A DNA stretch of 64,000 nucleotides. Source: Desertibacillus haloalkaliphilus. GTDB lineage: Bacteria > Bacillota > Bacilli > Bacillales > KJ1-10-99. The translations under genes and the position numbers were made by a program. The stretch is from the NCBI RefSeq assembly GCF_019039105.1, contig NZ_JAHPIV010000005.1, positions 124,001 through 188,000 on the forward strand. Direction: 5' to 3'. Every line of letters begins with the position of its first letter. Within the stretch, counting starts at the first letter, position 1. The notes under the pieces were generated by a model. That model saw only the letters and a list, made by a program, of their open reading frames with translations. It was not told the DNA's origin and did no database searches. This document shows, one piece after another, positions 31,412 through 41,436 of the stretch.

Positions 31412-32920
31412 TTGGAATTTGCTACGATTCTAACCTTTATTGTTTATTTAGTTGGAATGCTTGTGATTGGCTTACTTGCTTATCAGTTGACTACTAACTT
31501 ATCTGATTATGTTCTTGGTGGACGAAAACTTGGTGGAAGTGTTGCGGCCTTAAGTGCGGGAGCATCAGATATGAGTAGTTGGTTATTATTAGGGTTACCT
31601 GGTGCGATGTATGTTGCTGGTATGAGTGAAATTTGGCTTGCGATCGGGTTATCTATCGGTGCTTATTTGAATTGGCAATTTGTTGCAGGAAGGTTAAGAA
31701 AGTATACGGAAGTTGCAGGAGATTCGATTACACTTCCTGATTTCTTTGAAAATCGATTTCGTGATCAGTCAAAAATTCTCCGCGTCATTTCAGCTTTGGT
31801 GATTTTAGTATTCTTTGCATTTTACACCTCATCAGGGCTTGTAGCAGGTGCACTGCTTTTTGAAGCTTCATTTGGACTAGGGTATACACAGGCATTATGG
31901 ATTGGTGCAGCTGTTATTATTTCTTATACTTTCTTAGGCGGTTTTCTTGCAGTTAGTTGGACGGACTTTTTTCAAGGGATATTAATGTTTTTAGCATTAC
32001 TTGTTGTCCCAGTCGTTGCCATTTCAGAGATGGGGGGCTGGGATCAAACCGTCAACGCTGTCGGACAGGTTGATCCGATGTATTTAGATGCGTTTGCAGG
32101 AACAACGATTCTAGGTATCGTATCACTGCTTGCGTGGGGACTAGGGTATTTCGGGCAGCCTCATATTTTAACGCGATTTATGGCGGTGAAATCAGCCAAA
32201 GAAATTCCTAAGGCACGCTTTATTGGGATGACGTGGATGGTGTTGTCGCTATTTGGTGCAATCTTTACTGGGTTTATCGGGATTGCCTATTTTGCAGGAC
32301 AAGGAATGCCTTTAGGACAAGGGAATGAAGAGACGGTGTTCATTGCCTTTACTCAAGTGTTATTTAATCCTTGGGTCGCTGGGTTTTTATTAGCAGCGAT
32401 TTTATCTGCGATTATGAGTACGATTGATTCGCAGTTACTCGTTTCATCGAGTGCGCTTGCAGAGGACTTTTACAAAGGGATTATCAAAAAAGAAGCTACG
32501 CAACGTGAGCTCGTATGGGTTGGTCGTCTTGGTGTTGTTGTGATCGCCTTAATTGCGATTATGTTAGCCTATAACCCGGATAATACAGTATTAGGTTTAG
32601 TCGGGTACGCATGGGCCGGATTTGGAGCAGCTTTTGGACCGGTGATCTTACTATCACTTTTCTGGAGGCGTATGACTCGTAATGGTGCATTAGCAGGGAT
32701 GCTTGTCGGTGGTATTACCGTTGTCGTCTGGGATATTCTTTCGACTCCGCCAGTAGATGCAGCTGGAAATCAACTACCACAGTCAGAGGCTTTTATCCCA
32801 TTTTCGTTATATGAAATCATTCCTGGATTTCTACTTGCGACGCTTGCCATTGTCATCGTCAGCTTGATAGATAAACAGCCTGCTAAAGAAATTCAAGATG
32901 AGTTTTCTTCCATACAATAG
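31412..32920 (+). CDS. opuE: Sodium/proline symporter (OpuE/PutP type)
   Basis: The 502-residue sodium:solute symporter has about 13 predicted helices and the PutP signature region (LSDYVLGGRKLGG, SAGASDMSSWLLLGLPGA, LTRFMAVKSAKEIPKAR, DSQLLVSSSALAEDF). In B. subtilis opuE sits at the same place between yerH and gatC and imports proline for osmoprotection; that role is inferred here by position. The start is TTG 31412 with GGAGAGA six bases upstream. It is monocistronic apart from the small upstream ORF. Confidence 0.88.
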   Translation: MEFATILTFIVYLVGMLVIGLLAYQLTTNLSDYVLGGRKLGGSVAALSAGASDMSSWLLLGLPGAMYVAGMSEIWLAIGLSIGAYLNWQFVAGRLRKYTEVAGDSITLPDFFENRFRDQSKILRVISALVILVFFAFYTSSGLVAGALLFEASFGLGYTQALWIGAAVIISYTFLGGFLAVSWTDFFQGILMFLALLVVPVVAISEMGGWDQTVNAVGQVDPMYLDAFAGTTILGIVSLLAWGLGYFGQPHILTRFMAVKSAKEIPKARFIGMTWMVLSLFGAIFTGFIGIAYFAGQGMPLGQGNEETVFIAFTQVLFNPWVAGFLLAAILSAIMSTIDSQLLVSSSALAEDFYKGIIKKEATQRELVWVGRLGVVVIALIAIMLAYNPDNTVLGLVGYAWAGFGAAFGPVILLSLFWRRMTRNGALAGMLVGGITVVVWDILSTPPVDAAGNQLPQSEAFIPFSLYEIIPGFLLATLAIVIVSLIDKQPAKEIQDEFSSIQ

Positions 32921-32931
32921 GTTCTTTAAAG

Positions 32932-32972
32932 CCACCCTTTCTTTCAGCTATGTTTAGAGAGGGTGGTTTTTT
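32932..32972 (+). terminator. Terminator after opuE
   Basis: CCACCCTTTCT pairs with AGAGAGGGTGG, followed by six Ts. Confidence 0.85.
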
Positions 32973-33151
32973 GTATATACTTTAATGTTGTGTTTAAGAA
33001 AGATGACAATGGCTCTGCGCGCTACAAGTAAGATCAAAAAAAGGAAAAGCCACTCCTTTCTGAACTTACTCTATTAGTGGTTTGTTGCCTATAGGTGCGT
33101 TATTTGGTATTATCTATATATTGTGGATGTACGAAATTTGGAGGTGAGACA

Positions 33152-33442
33152 ATGGCTCGAATTACAAACGACCAGGTGAAGCACGTTGCTCATTTAGCAC
33201 GTCTTTCCGTTACTGAAGAAGAGGTTGAAATGTTCACAAAACAACTTGATGGCATTATCTCTTTTGCTGAACAGCTTAATGAACTTGATACAGAAGGTGT
33301 AGAACCGACAACACATGTATTAGACATTAAAAATGTTTTACGTGAAGATAAGGTTAGAGAATCTTTAAGTAACGAGGATGCATTAAAGAATGCACCAGAT
33401 CAACAAGACGGACAAGTGAAAGTTCCATCCGTTTTAGAGTAA
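33152..33442 (+). CDS. gatC: Asp/Glu-tRNA amidotransferase subunit C
   Basis: The 96-residue subunit wraps around GatA and GatB in the transamidosome that converts Glu-tRNA(Gln) to Gln-tRNA(Gln). [34 protein letters not shown] is typical. The start ATG 33152 follows GGAGGTGA; the frame is open further upstream but has no other site. It is the first gene of gatCAB. Confidence 0.95.
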   Translation: MARITNDQVKHVAHLARLSVTEEEVEMFTKQLDGIISFAEQLNELDTEGVEPTTHVLDIKNVLREDKVRESLSNEDALKNAPDQQDGQVKVPSVLE

Positions 33443-33455
33443 AGGAGGGGTAAGA

Positions 33456-34913
33456 ATGTCAATTTTAGACGGAAGTATTTCTGCGTTGCATCAGCAACTA
33501 CATAAAAAAGAAGTTACGGTATCTGATTTAGTTGATGCCTCTTATAAACGAATTCATGAAGTCGATGAAAAAGTAAAAGCATTTGTGACTTTAGATGAAG
33601 AGAATGCACGCGCATATGCTAAGCAATTAGATGCAGCGTTAGATAAAGAAGAGTCTAGAGGTCTTCTTTTTGGATTACCAGCGGGGATTAAAGATAATAT
33701 CGTGACCAAAGGGTTAGAAACAACATGTGCAAGTAAATTGTTAAGCAACTTTAACCCAATGCATGATGCAACAGTCGTTAAGAATCTTCAAGGCGCAGAG
33801 TCTGTAACGATAGGGAAATTAAATATGGACGAGTTTGCGATGGGATCTTCGAATGAAAATTCAGGATTTTTTGCAACGCGTAACCCTTGGAATACAGACC
33901 ACGTTCCAGGGGGTTCTAGTGGTGGTTCTGCAGCATCTGTTGCAGCTGGAGAGGTTGTCTTTTCATTAGGATCTGATACAGGTGGTTCGATTCGCCAACC
34001 AGCATCTTATTGTGGGGTTGTTGGACTGAAGCCTACATATGGACGTGTGTCTCGTTTTGGTTTAGTAGCATTCGCGTCATCACTTGACCAAATTGGTCCG
34101 ATTACTCGTTCAGTTGAGGATAATGCGCTAGTGATGCAAGTTCTAGCAGGCCATGACAAGATGGATTCTACGTCAGCAAACGTAGATATCCCAGATTACT
34201 TGTCTTCATTAACTGGTGATGTTAAGGACTTGAAAATCGCTGTACCGAAAGAATACTTAGCTGAGGGTGTGAACGAAGACGTTCGCAATAGTGTATTAGA
34301 ATCGTTGAAAGTACTAGAAAGTATGGGAGCAACGTGGGAAGAAGTGTCTCTTCCTCATTCTAAGTATGCCCTTGCAACGTACTACTTACTTGCATCATCA
34401 GAGGCTTCTGCAAACCTTGCTCGTTTTGATGGTGTTCGTTATGGTGTACGCTCCGATAACGCTGAGAACTTAATTGAAATGTACAAAGAGACGCGTAGCC
34501 AAGGCTTTGGTGATGAGGTGAAACGTCGTATTATGCTTGGTACGTTTGCGTTAAGCTCAGGTTATTATGATGCGTACTATAAAAAAGCGCAGCAAGTGCG
34601 TACGTTAATTAAAAAAGACTTTGAAGATGTATTTGAAAAATATGATGTGATTGTTGGGCCAACAGCGCCAACGACAGCATTTAAAGTTGGCGAAAACATT
34701 GATGACCCATTAACAATGTATGCCAACGATATTTTAACCATTCCTGTGAACTTAGCAGGTGTACCAGCGATTTCTGTACCATGCGGATTCTCGAATGGGC
34801 TTCCGGTTGGTTTACAAATCATCGGTAAGCATTTTGATGAAAATACAATATATCGTGTGGCACATGCATTTGAACAATCAACAGATCATCATAAGGCTAA
34901 GCCGGAACTGTAA
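33456..34913 (+). CDS. gatA: Glu-tRNA(Gln) amidotransferase subunit A
   Basis: The 485-residue amidase releases ammonia from glutamine. The Ser-cisSer-Lys triad is Lys79 (GIKDN), Ser154 (GGSSGGSAA) and Ser178 ([11 protein letters not shown]). The start ATG 33456 follows AAAGGAGGGG. It sits 13 bases after gatC and 13 bases before gatB. Confidence 0.97.
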   Translation: MSILDGSISALHQQLHKKEVTVSDLVDASYKRIHEVDEKVKAFVTLDEENARAYAKQLDAALDKEESRGLLFGLPAGIKDNIVTKGLETTCASKLLSNFNPMHDATVVKNLQGAESVTIGKLNMDEFAMGSSNENSGFFATRNPWNTDHVPGGSSGGSAASVAAGEVVFSLGSDTGGSIRQPASYCGVVGLKPTYGRVSRFGLVAFASSLDQIGPITRSVEDNALVMQVLAGHDKMDSTSANVDIPDYLSSLTGDVKDLKIAVPKEYLAEGVNEDVRNSVLESLKVLESMGATWEEVSLPHSKYALATYYLLASSEASANLARFDGVRYGVRSDNAENLIEMYKETRSQGFGDEVKRRIMLGTFALSSGYYDAYYKKAQQVRTLIKKDFEDVFEKYDVIVGPTAPTTAFKVGENIDDPLTMYANDILTIPVNLAGVPAISVPCGFSNGLPVGLQIIGKHFDENTIYRVAHAFEQSTDHHKAKPEL

Positions 34914-34926
34914 GGGGGGGATAGAC

Positions 34927-36360
34927 GTGAAATTCGAAACAATTATCGGACTTGAGGTTCACTCAGAACTTAAAACAAATTCAAAAATTTTCTGTAGCTG
35001 TTCGACTGAATTTGGTGCACCACCGAATACACATACGTGCCCAATCTGTTTAGGACATCCTGGTGTACTACCGGTGTTAAATGAACAAGCTGTAGACTAC
35101 GCGATGCGCGCAGCGATGGCATTGAACTGTGAAATTGCACCTGAAACGAAATTTGACCGTAAAAACTACTTCTATCCAGATAACCCGAAAGCATACCAAA
35201 TCTCGCAATTTGATAAGCCGATTGGTGAGAACGGTTGGATTGATATTGAAGTGGACGGTAAGAAGAAAAGAATTGGGATTACTCGACTTCATTTAGAAGA
35301 GGATGCTGGGAAACTAACGCACTCTGAATATGGTGATCACTCACTCGTTGATTTTAACCGTGTAGGAACACCATTAGTAGAGATCGTTTCTGAACCTGAT
35401 ATTCGCACGCCTGAAGAAGCATATGCTTACTTAGAAAAGCTTAAGGCGATCTTACAATACACAGAAGTATCTGATTGTAAGATGGAAGAAGGCTCTCTTC
35501 GTTGTGATGCCAATATTTCACTTCGCCCAGTTGGTCAAGAGGAATTTGGTACGAAGACAGAGTTGAAGAACTTAAACTCATTCTCAAATGTACAAAAAGG
35601 CTTGGCTTTCGAGGAAGTACGTCAAGAAAAGGAATTATTATCTGGGGGAGAGATCCTTCAAGAAACACGTCGTTGGGATGATGCGAAGAAGCAGACGATC
35701 CTTATGCGTGTGAAAGAAGGCTCAGATGATTATCGTTACTTCCCGGAGCCAGACTTAGTGTCACTTCATATTGATGAAGCGTGGAAGGAACGTGTCAGAG
35801 CAGATATTCCTGAGCTTCCTGATGCGAGAAAAGATCGCTATGTGAGCGAACTAGGGTTATCTGATTATGATGCAATGGTCATCACACAATCAAAAGCGAT
35901 GTCTGACTTCTTTGAAGAAGCATTGACGCATGATGCTGATGCAAAGCAAATCGCTAACTGGTTAATGGGTGAGGTATCAGCTTACTTAAATGCAAACTAT
36001 AAGGAAATCAATGAAGTTCCGCTAACAGCTGAAGGGCTAGCGAAGATGATTGCACTGATTGAGAAAGGTACGATCTCATCTAAGATTGCGAAGAAAGTTT
36101 TTAAAGAGATGATTGAAAACGGGGGCGACCCTGAAGTAATCGTCAAAGAAAAAGGACTTGTGCAAATCTCTGATGAAGGGGAACTTCTCAAGATTGTTAC
36201 TGAAATTCTCGATAACAATGAGCAGTCCATCGAAGACTTTAAAAATGGTAAAGACAAAGCGATTGGTTTCCTCGTTGGTCAAATGATGAAGGCAACGAAG
36301 GGGAAAGCGAATCCACAAGTTGTTAACAAGCTGATTATGGAAGAAATTAAAAAGCGCTAA
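34927..36360 (+). CDS. gatB: Asp/Glu-tRNA amidotransferase subunit B
   Basis: The 477-residue subunit activates the tRNA-bound glutamate with ATP and accepts ammonia from GatA. Landmarks are [12 protein letters not shown], the zinc-site [21 protein letters not shown] and [16 protein letters not shown]. The C-terminal YqeY-like tail domain binds tRNA. The start GTG 34927 follows AAGGGGGGG. A terminator follows directly. Confidence 0.97.
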   Translation: MKFETIIGLEVHSELKTNSKIFCSCSTEFGAPPNTHTCPICLGHPGVLPVLNEQAVDYAMRAAMALNCEIAPETKFDRKNYFYPDNPKAYQISQFDKPIGENGWIDIEVDGKKKRIGITRLHLEEDAGKLTHSEYGDHSLVDFNRVGTPLVEIVSEPDIRTPEEAYAYLEKLKAILQYTEVSDCKMEEGSLRCDANISLRPVGQEEFGTKTELKNLNSFSNVQKGLAFEEVRQEKELLSGGEILQETRRWDDAKKQTILMRVKEGSDDYRYFPEPDLVSLHIDEAWKERVRADIPELPDARKDRYVSELGLSDYDAMVITQSKAMSDFFEEALTHDADAKQIANWLMGEVSAYLNANYKEINEVPLTAEGLAKMIALIEKGTISSKIAKKVFKEMIENGGDPEVIVKEKGLVQISDEGELLKIVTEILDNNEQSIEDFKNGKDKAIGFLVGQMMKATKGKANPQVVNKLIMEEIKKR

Positions 36361-36377
36361 CCGTCTACAAATGAAAC

Positions 36378-36425
36378 GAAAAACAGTTCTCACAATCTGT
36401 CGAGAACTGTTTTTCATTTTTATTT
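36378..36425 (+). terminator. Terminator after gatCAB
   Basis: A perfect 14-bp stem (GAAAAACAGTTCTC with GAGAACTGTTTTTC) is followed by ATTTTTATTT. Confidence 0.9.
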
Positions 36426-36557
36426 GGCTTGTCTCATAAGATAATGTAAAATATAGGAGATATAAGAGGTTGTAAATTGAATTGAGAAATCATGATCGAA
36501 GTGATGTATGTACCTTAATGATGGGAATTTAATCTTGTAGCGAAGTAGGAGATAACA

Positions 36558-37457
36558 ATGAAGCGAGCAAGAGTCATTTATAATCCATCAGCAGGTCGTG
36601 AACAAGTACGGAAGCAGTTGCCGTATATATTGGAACGACTTGAAAAGGCCGGCTATGAAGCCTCAGCACATGCGACGACGAAAGAAGGTTGTGCCACCGA
36701 GGCGGCAGATCGGGCAGCCGAGAATGGCTTTGCACTAGTTGTTGCTGCAGGCGGGGATGGAACGATATTTGAAGTTGTAAACGGTTTAGCAGGGCAGAAG
36801 GTTAGACCGAGACTTGGAATTATTCCTGCTGGAACGACGAATGACTTTGCTAGGGCACTTGGGATTCCGCGTGAAATTGAGGCTGTCTGTGATGTATTAT
36901 GTGAAGGCGAAGCACGCCCAATTGATATTGGTAAGGTGGGCGAGCAATATTTTATCAATATTGCTGCTGGTGGAACATTAACAGAGTTAACCTATGATAC
37001 ACCGAGTAAATTAAAAACGATGATGGGGCAATTGGCTTACTATGTGAAAGGCTTTGAAAAATTGCGCTCACTTTCACCAACGCAGGTGACGATTGAATAT
37101 GATGGTAAGCTTTTTGAAGGGGACATTATGCTGTTTCTCGTCTCAAATACGAACTCTGTCGGTGGCTTTGAAAAGCTGGCTCCGAATGCAGAGTTTGATG
37201 ATGGGATGTTTGACTTAACGATCGTTGAGAGAACCTCATTACCAGAGTTTGTACGGATCGCGAGCTTAGCGTTACGTGGAGAGCACATTCATCATCCGAA
37301 AGTGATCCATGTCGAAGCGAACCGGGTAAAGGTTCATGTTGAAGGCGATATGCAGTTGAATTTAGATGGTGAATATGGAGGGATGCTTCCTTCTGAATTT
37401 GAAAATCTGCATCATCATTTTGAAATTATGGCCCCTAAAAGAGAAAACAATGAATAA
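36558..37457 (+). CDS. dgkB: Diacylglycerol kinase
   Basis: The 299-residue DAGK-catalytic-domain enzyme recycles diacylglycerol from lipoteichoic acid synthesis into phosphatidic acid. The NPSAGRE motif, GGDGT at residues 65-69 and IIPAGTTNDFARALG are canonical. In B. subtilis dgkB (yerQ) also follows the gat genes, but yerO and swrC, which intervene there, are missing here. The start ATG 36558 follows GTAGGAGAT. Confidence 0.93.
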   Translation: MKRARVIYNPSAGREQVRKQLPYILERLEKAGYEASAHATTKEGCATEAADRAAENGFALVVAAGGDGTIFEVVNGLAGQKVRPRLGIIPAGTTNDFARALGIPREIEAVCDVLCEGEARPIDIGKVGEQYFINIAAGGTLTELTYDTPSKLKTMMGQLAYYVKGFEKLRSLSPTQVTIEYDGKLFEGDIMLFLVSNTNSVGGFEKLAPNAEFDDGMFDLTIVERTSLPEFVRIASLALRGEHIHHPKVIHVEANRVKVHVEGDMQLNLDGEYGGMLPSEFENLHHHFEIMAPKRENNE

Positions 37458-37474
37458 GGTCTTCGCTAGTTAAG

Positions 37475-37510
37475 GCGTGTGTAATGAAAACACACGCTAT
37501 TTTGTGTTTT
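37475..37510 (+). terminator. Terminator after dgkB
   Basis: GCGTGTGT pairs with ACACACGC around a 7-base loop, followed by a T-rich tract. Confidence 0.8.
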
Positions 37511-37596
37511 ATTAAAAAAGTTTTTTCAAAGTGTAGGGGCGTCTGCTGTATACTTCGTCTATAGTAGTAGAGTCGAGCAGAAAGGGGGAGAGGGAG

Positions 37597-38127
37597 ATTG
37601 ATGATGAGATTTTAATTGAAAAGATTAAGAACGGTAGTGAACATGCCTTTCAGATCCTAATTGAAAAATACCGTGATTATATTTTTCGATCAGTATATTC
37701 AGTGTTACGAAATCAAAAAGATGCTGAAGATGCTGCACAGGGTGTATTTGTCCGCATGTATTACTCTCTCCCTCGTTATCAAGGTCAAGGGTTTAAAACA
37801 TGGATGACAAGGCTGGCAGTGAATCATGCGATAGATATGAAACGAAAAGCTGGCAAACAAAAAGAAGCTGCCATTGAAGTTGAAACAACGGCAAATGATA
37901 ATGTTGAAGAAGAAATGATCGTAAAGGAAAGACGAGAATTGGTTTGTAAACACCTTGAAGACGTACCTAGTAATTACCGTGATGTGATTGAGCAGTATTA
38001 TCTCCGAGAGAAGAGCTACCAGGAGATTGCTAGAGAGCAAAAGGTGACAGTGAAAACAGTTGAAACCAAGCTTTACCGGGCGAGAGCATGGCTGAAAAAA
38101 CATTGGAAGGAGGAGGATTTTAGGTGA
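37597..38127 (+). CDS. ECF-type RNA polymerase sigma factor with apparent ATT start
   Basis: The frame encodes 176 residues with sigma region 2 (AFQILIEKYRDYIFRSVYSVLRNQKDAEDAAQGVFVRMYYSL) and region 4 (YRDVIEQYYLREKSYQEIAREQKVTVKTVETKLYRARAWLKK). The first canonical start in frame is GTG 37702, which would cut region 2 in half. The frame is open upstream to ATT 37597, six bases after GGGGGAG, giving IDDEILIEKIKNGSEHAF, the usual ECF N-terminus. I propose ATT initiation. The next gene, an anti-sigma factor, overlaps by four bases. The subgroup (SigM/W/X-like or other) is undecided. Confidence 0.8.
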   Translation: MDDEILIEKIKNGSEHAFQILIEKYRDYIFRSVYSVLRNQKDAEDAAQGVFVRMYYSLPRYQGQGFKTWMTRLAVNHAIDMKRKAGKQKEAAIEVETTANDNVEEEMIVKERRELVCKHLEDVPSNYRDVIEQYYLREKSYQEIAREQKVTVKTVETKLYRARAWLKKHWKEEDFR

Positions 38128-38567
38128 CTCATTATCCAATTGAAAAGTGGAAGGCGTATGTGAACGATGAACTGACAGAGTATGAAAGAGAAGAAGTGGA
38201 GCAACACCTGTATTCCTGTGACCGATGTTTGGAGTTGTATATGGCTGTGATTGAACAAGAAGGTGAAGACATGCCCGTGGTTGAAGATGAACGTGCGTTT
38301 ACTGAAGCTGTTTTGCAAGAGACAACCGTTACGGTGAAAAAACAGCGCAAGCCCTCGATTCAGAAAAAGACGGTTATACACTATGTCATTGCTGCAAGTA
38401 TGACACTGACCTTAATGACGACAGGTTTTTTTGAGGGAGGAATACAAATGGTTTCTTCAGTTGAGCAAACGTACCAACACGGACAAATCGATTCGTTTTC
38501 AGCGGAAGTTTTAAATTATGTAACAGGTCTATTCGAACTGTTAGAAGCAAACGAGAGGGAGGGCTAA
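38124..38567 (+). CDS. Zinc-finger anti-sigma factor, membrane anchored
   Basis: The 147-residue protein has the ZAS-type motif H28-x3-C32-x2-C35 (EQHLYSCDRC), a linker, one transmembrane helix near residues 84-103 (VIHYVIAASMTLTLMTTGFF) and an extracytoplasmic tail. The family binds and holds the cognate ECF sigma factor until an envelope signal releases it. The start GTG 38124 overlaps the sigma gene stop (GTGA), which implies coupled synthesis. Confidence 0.88.
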   Translation: MTHYPIEKWKAYVNDELTEYEREEVEQHLYSCDRCLELYMAVIEQEGEDMPVVEDERAFTEAVLQETTVTVKKQRKPSIQKKTVIHYVIAASMTLTLMTTGFFEGGIQMVSSVEQTYQHGQIDSFSAEVLNYVTGLFELLEANEREG

Positions 38568-38571
38568 AAAA

Positions 38572-39639
38572 ATGAAAAAGAATTCTTTAATTGCACTGTT
38601 TTTGTCGTTTATTCCAGGAGCTGGCTTTCTTTATTTGAACAAAGGCTTTCGTGCGTTTTTGTATAGTTTTATGTTTTTCGGTTTACTTATCGTTGGCGTA
38701 GGGGCTAGTTTTGTGTTCAGAGCGATTGAGCCACTCTTATTGCTTGGCGTTGGTGCAGGTTTTATATGGGTAATAAATATGGTTGATATCGTCATTTTTC
38801 AACTTAGAAAAGAGCCACCAAGTTCTAGTGATCGTGCAGTAGAAGACGAAAACGATTCGGTTGAGGAAGAGCGCTTCAAAACGATTTTACTATCGTTTAT
38901 TCCAGGTCTGGGACATTTACAGTTAGGACTGACGAACCGAGGATTAACATTTTTAATTGGCTTTTTTGGATTGGCAACAATGGTCTTTTTTGTGGCGTTT
39001 TTAACACGGCAATCAGGGTTTATTGTCTTTATGGGGCTCCTTCCGATTATTTGGATTTACAATATTGTTGACTCCATCCAAATGTTAAACCGAAAACAGC
39101 AGGGAGACGTGTTAGTTGATCGGACTGTATTAGAAGATTTAGAGGCTGGCCGCAGTGGAGGAAAAAAGAGTAAAGCAGTCGCAACGGTGTTAGCCGTATT
39201 TCCGGGCGCGGGACATATGTACCTAGGCCTGCAGCAACGAGGATTGCAGCTAATGGCAGCATTTTTATTAACCATTTATGTGATTGATGTGTTGCGGTTA
39301 TCCTTCTTTTTGTTTTTAATCCCGTTGATTTGGTTTTATAGCTTTTTTGATGGGTTGCAAAAAGCCTCAAAGAGCGGTGAGGAGGAGCTTGAAGATATCC
39401 CGGTGATTTCGTACTTTATTCACCGACAAAAGTGGATTGGCCTTGGACTTCTTTTACTAGGAGCATATTATCTATTTGACAGTGTCTTAATTCAAGCGTT
39501 TGATAGGATGTTTATCAACTGGATAGATGTAAGTATCAGTACGTATTATCATCGCTATTTTCAAACGATCGTCGTTAGTTTACTACTGATCGGAGGAGGG
39601 ATCAAGATTCTTGCCAGTGGGAGTAAAAAGGAAGCTTAG
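38572..39639 (+). CDS. Polytopic membrane protein with three repeated modules
   Basis: The 355-residue protein contains three copies of a short membrane module, at residues 12-76, 107-172 and 207-264. Each starts with FIPG-x-G-x3-L-x4-RG-x2-F (FIPGAGFLYL, FIPGLGHLQLGLTNRGL, FPGAGHMYLGLQQRGL) and ends with W-x-(I/Y)-N-x-(V)D-type (WVINMVD, WIYNIVD, WFYSFFD). Two further C-terminal helices follow. It starts five bases after the anti-sigma gene and is surely cotranscribed. It resembles TM2-type helix pairs; the function is unknown. A role in sensing or adapting the envelope stress read by the sigma factor is plausible. Confidence 0.75.
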   Translation: MKKNSLIALFLSFIPGAGFLYLNKGFRAFLYSFMFFGLLIVGVGASFVFRAIEPLLLLGVGAGFIWVINMVDIVIFQLRKEPPSSSDRAVEDENDSVEEERFKTILLSFIPGLGHLQLGLTNRGLTFLIGFFGLATMVFFVAFLTRQSGFIVFMGLLPIIWIYNIVDSIQMLNRKQQGDVLVDRTVLEDLEAGRSGGKKSKAVATVLAVFPGAGHMYLGLQQRGLQLMAAFLLTIYVIDVLRLSFFLFLIPLIWFYSFFDGLQKASKSGEEELEDIPVISYFIHRQKWIGLGLLLLGAYYLFDSVLIQAFDRMFINWIDVSISTYYHRYFQTIVVSLLLIGGGIKILASGSKKEA

Positions 39640-39737
39640 TAAACATGGCTATTGCCACTACGCACTTATTTTTGAGTTCGATATGAAGTATGCTACAATC
39701 ATGAAAGATAAACTGACGGTAAAGGAAGAAGGATCGT

Positions 39738-41114
39738 ATGAGTAAAGCAAAAGCACCTGTACAAAAAAATGAAATGGTAGACGTTGTATTTGAAGATTTA
39801 ACACATGAGGGTGCCGCAGTCGCTAAGATCGATGGCTATGCCTTATTTGTCCCAAAAGGCTTGCCAGGTGAACGTGCAAAGGTGAAGGTTGTTAAAGTCA
39901 ATAAAGGCTATGGGTTCGGTCGACTAATTGAAATTACCGAATCGAGTGAGCACCGTGCGACGCCGCCTTGTCCGATTTTTGAGCAATGCGGTGGTTGTCA
40001 ATTACAGCATTTAGATTATGAAGGTCAGCTTAAGCAAAAGCGTAAGCAAGTAAGTAATGTACTGGAGCGAATCGGCAAGCTCGAGGACGTTACTGTTCAT
40101 GAAACGTTAGGGATGAGCGACCCTTGGCGTTATCGCAACAAAGCGCAAGTACCTGTTGCAGAAAGGGAGGGCGGCTTAGTCGCAGGCTTTTATCAAGAGC
40201 GCAGTCACCGCATCATTGATATGGAGAGCTGTCTCATTCAACAGGAAGAAAACGATCAAGTTGTGCAGACGGTTAAAGCGATTGCTAACCGCTATCACAT
40301 TCGGGCATATGATGAGCAAAAGCACCGTGGGACACTGCGCCACGTCGTTACACGTTATGGTCATAAAACGGGAGAGTTAATGGTCGTTCTTGTGACAAAA
40401 GGGAAAGAGCTACCGAATAAGAAAAACGTGATCAATGATATCCGTCAGGCACTACCTAATGTCAAGTCAATCGTTCAAAATGTGAACAATAAACGGACGA
40501 ACGTGATTTTTGGAGAGGAAACGACTGTTCTTTGGGGCGAAGAATACATCTATGATTATATCGGTGAGATCAAATTTGCGATTTCAGCTCGCTCATTTTA
40601 TCAAGTAAACCCTGAACAAACGAAGGTTTTATATGATAAGGCACTTGAATATGCCAAATTAACAGGAAAAGAAACGGTCATTGACGCGTATTGTGGAATT
40701 GGAACCATCTCTCTTTTCCTCGCTCAGCGTGCTAGGCATGTCTATGGTGTCGAAATCGTCCCAGAAGCGATTGCTGATGCGAAACGTAATGCGAAACTTA
40801 ATCACATAGAAAATGCTGATTTTGCAGTTGGTGAGGCAGAAAAAGTAATGCCATGGTGGTACTCCCAAGGCATCCGCCCTGACGTCATTGTCGTTGACCC
40901 TCCGAGAAAGGGTTGTGACGAGGCTTTACTGGAGACGATCATCAAAATGAAACCAGAACGAGTCGTCTATGTCTCTTGTAACCCTGCAACTCTTGCTAGG
41001 GACTTAAAAGTGTTAGAAGAAGGCGGCTATAAGACGAAAGAAGTCCAGCCGGTAGATATGTTCCCGCATACAACGCATGTAGAAAATGTTGCGGTACTTG
41101 AATTAAGGAATTGA
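39738..41114 (+). CDS. rlmCD: 23S rRNA (uracil-C5)-methyltransferase
   Basis: The 458-residue SAM-dependent enzyme has an N-terminal TRAM domain, iron-sulfur cysteines C78, C84 and C87 ([10 protein letters not shown]) with a fourth in MESCLIQ, the SAM site [14 protein letters not shown] and the nucleophile Cys414 ([12 protein letters not shown]). In B. subtilis RlmCD methylates both U747 and U1939 of 23S rRNA and lies in the same neighbourhood. The start ATG 39738 follows AAAGGAAGAAGGATCGT. Confidence 0.93.
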   Translation: MSKAKAPVQKNEMVDVVFEDLTHEGAAVAKIDGYALFVPKGLPGERAKVKVVKVNKGYGFGRLIEITESSEHRATPPCPIFEQCGGCQLQHLDYEGQLKQKRKQVSNVLERIGKLEDVTVHETLGMSDPWRYRNKAQVPVAEREGGLVAGFYQERSHRIIDMESCLIQQEENDQVVQTVKAIANRYHIRAYDEQKHRGTLRHVVTRYGHKTGELMVVLVTKGKELPNKKNVINDIRQALPNVKSIVQNVNNKRTNVIFGEETTVLWGEEYIYDYIGEIKFAISARSFYQVNPEQTKVLYDKALEYAKLTGKETVIDAYCGIGTISLFLAQRARHVYGVEIVPEAIADAKRNAKLNHIENADFAVGEAEKVMPWWYSQGIRPDVIVVDPPRKGCDEALLETIIKMKPERVVYVSCNPATLARDLKVLEEGGYKTKEVQPVDMFPHTTHVENVAVLELRN

Positions 41115-41119
41115 TTAAT

Positions 41120-41145
41120 CGAGCCCAAAATTGGGCTCGTTTTTG
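41120..41145 (+). terminator. Terminator after rlmCD
   Basis: CGAGCCCA pairs with TGGGCTCG around a tetraloop, then five Ts. Confidence 0.9.
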
Positions 41146-41436
41146 AATTTATAAAATTATTTTTCGGCTCTACAGCTAATAGGATGGATTGTTTACCAAG
41201 ATATTTGGGTAGAGCTGATTCTCACCAATCGGTACAGATTGGTAAAGAATATAGTTTAGTATTAATAGTAGGGAACAGTATCATAAGTAATGAGTTTTTT
41301 TTAATGAACTAGTAACAGCACCTTTCCTACTCGTTAGGCTAGGTGCTGTGGCTTATTCGGTTTTTTAGAGTTGGCTCTCTGTTTTCTCTAATTGGTAAAT
41401 AAGTGATATCATCATAACATAAGGAGGGCTATGAGA
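41146..41436. other. Intergenic region with small inverted repeats
   Basis: No gene is seen in about 290 bases. It holds ACCAATC-x6-GATTGGT at about 41224-41243 and a 9-bp stem ACAGCACCT with AGGTGCTGT (41315-41349) that lacks an immediate T-run. Function unknown. Confidence 0.5.

Noticed and set aside
32973-33151. T-box leader upstream of gatCAB
   Set aside because: No AGGGUGGNACCGCG box or terminator is present in the 180 bases before gatC.
34759-34926. 56-residue N-terminal extension of GatB
   Set aside because: It overlaps the coding end of gatA, has no site, and the family starts at [11 protein letters not shown] after a GGGGGGG site.
37702-38127. Sigma factor starting at GTG 37702
   Set aside because: This would remove conserved region 2.1 and part of 2.2, and no ribosome binding site lies before it.
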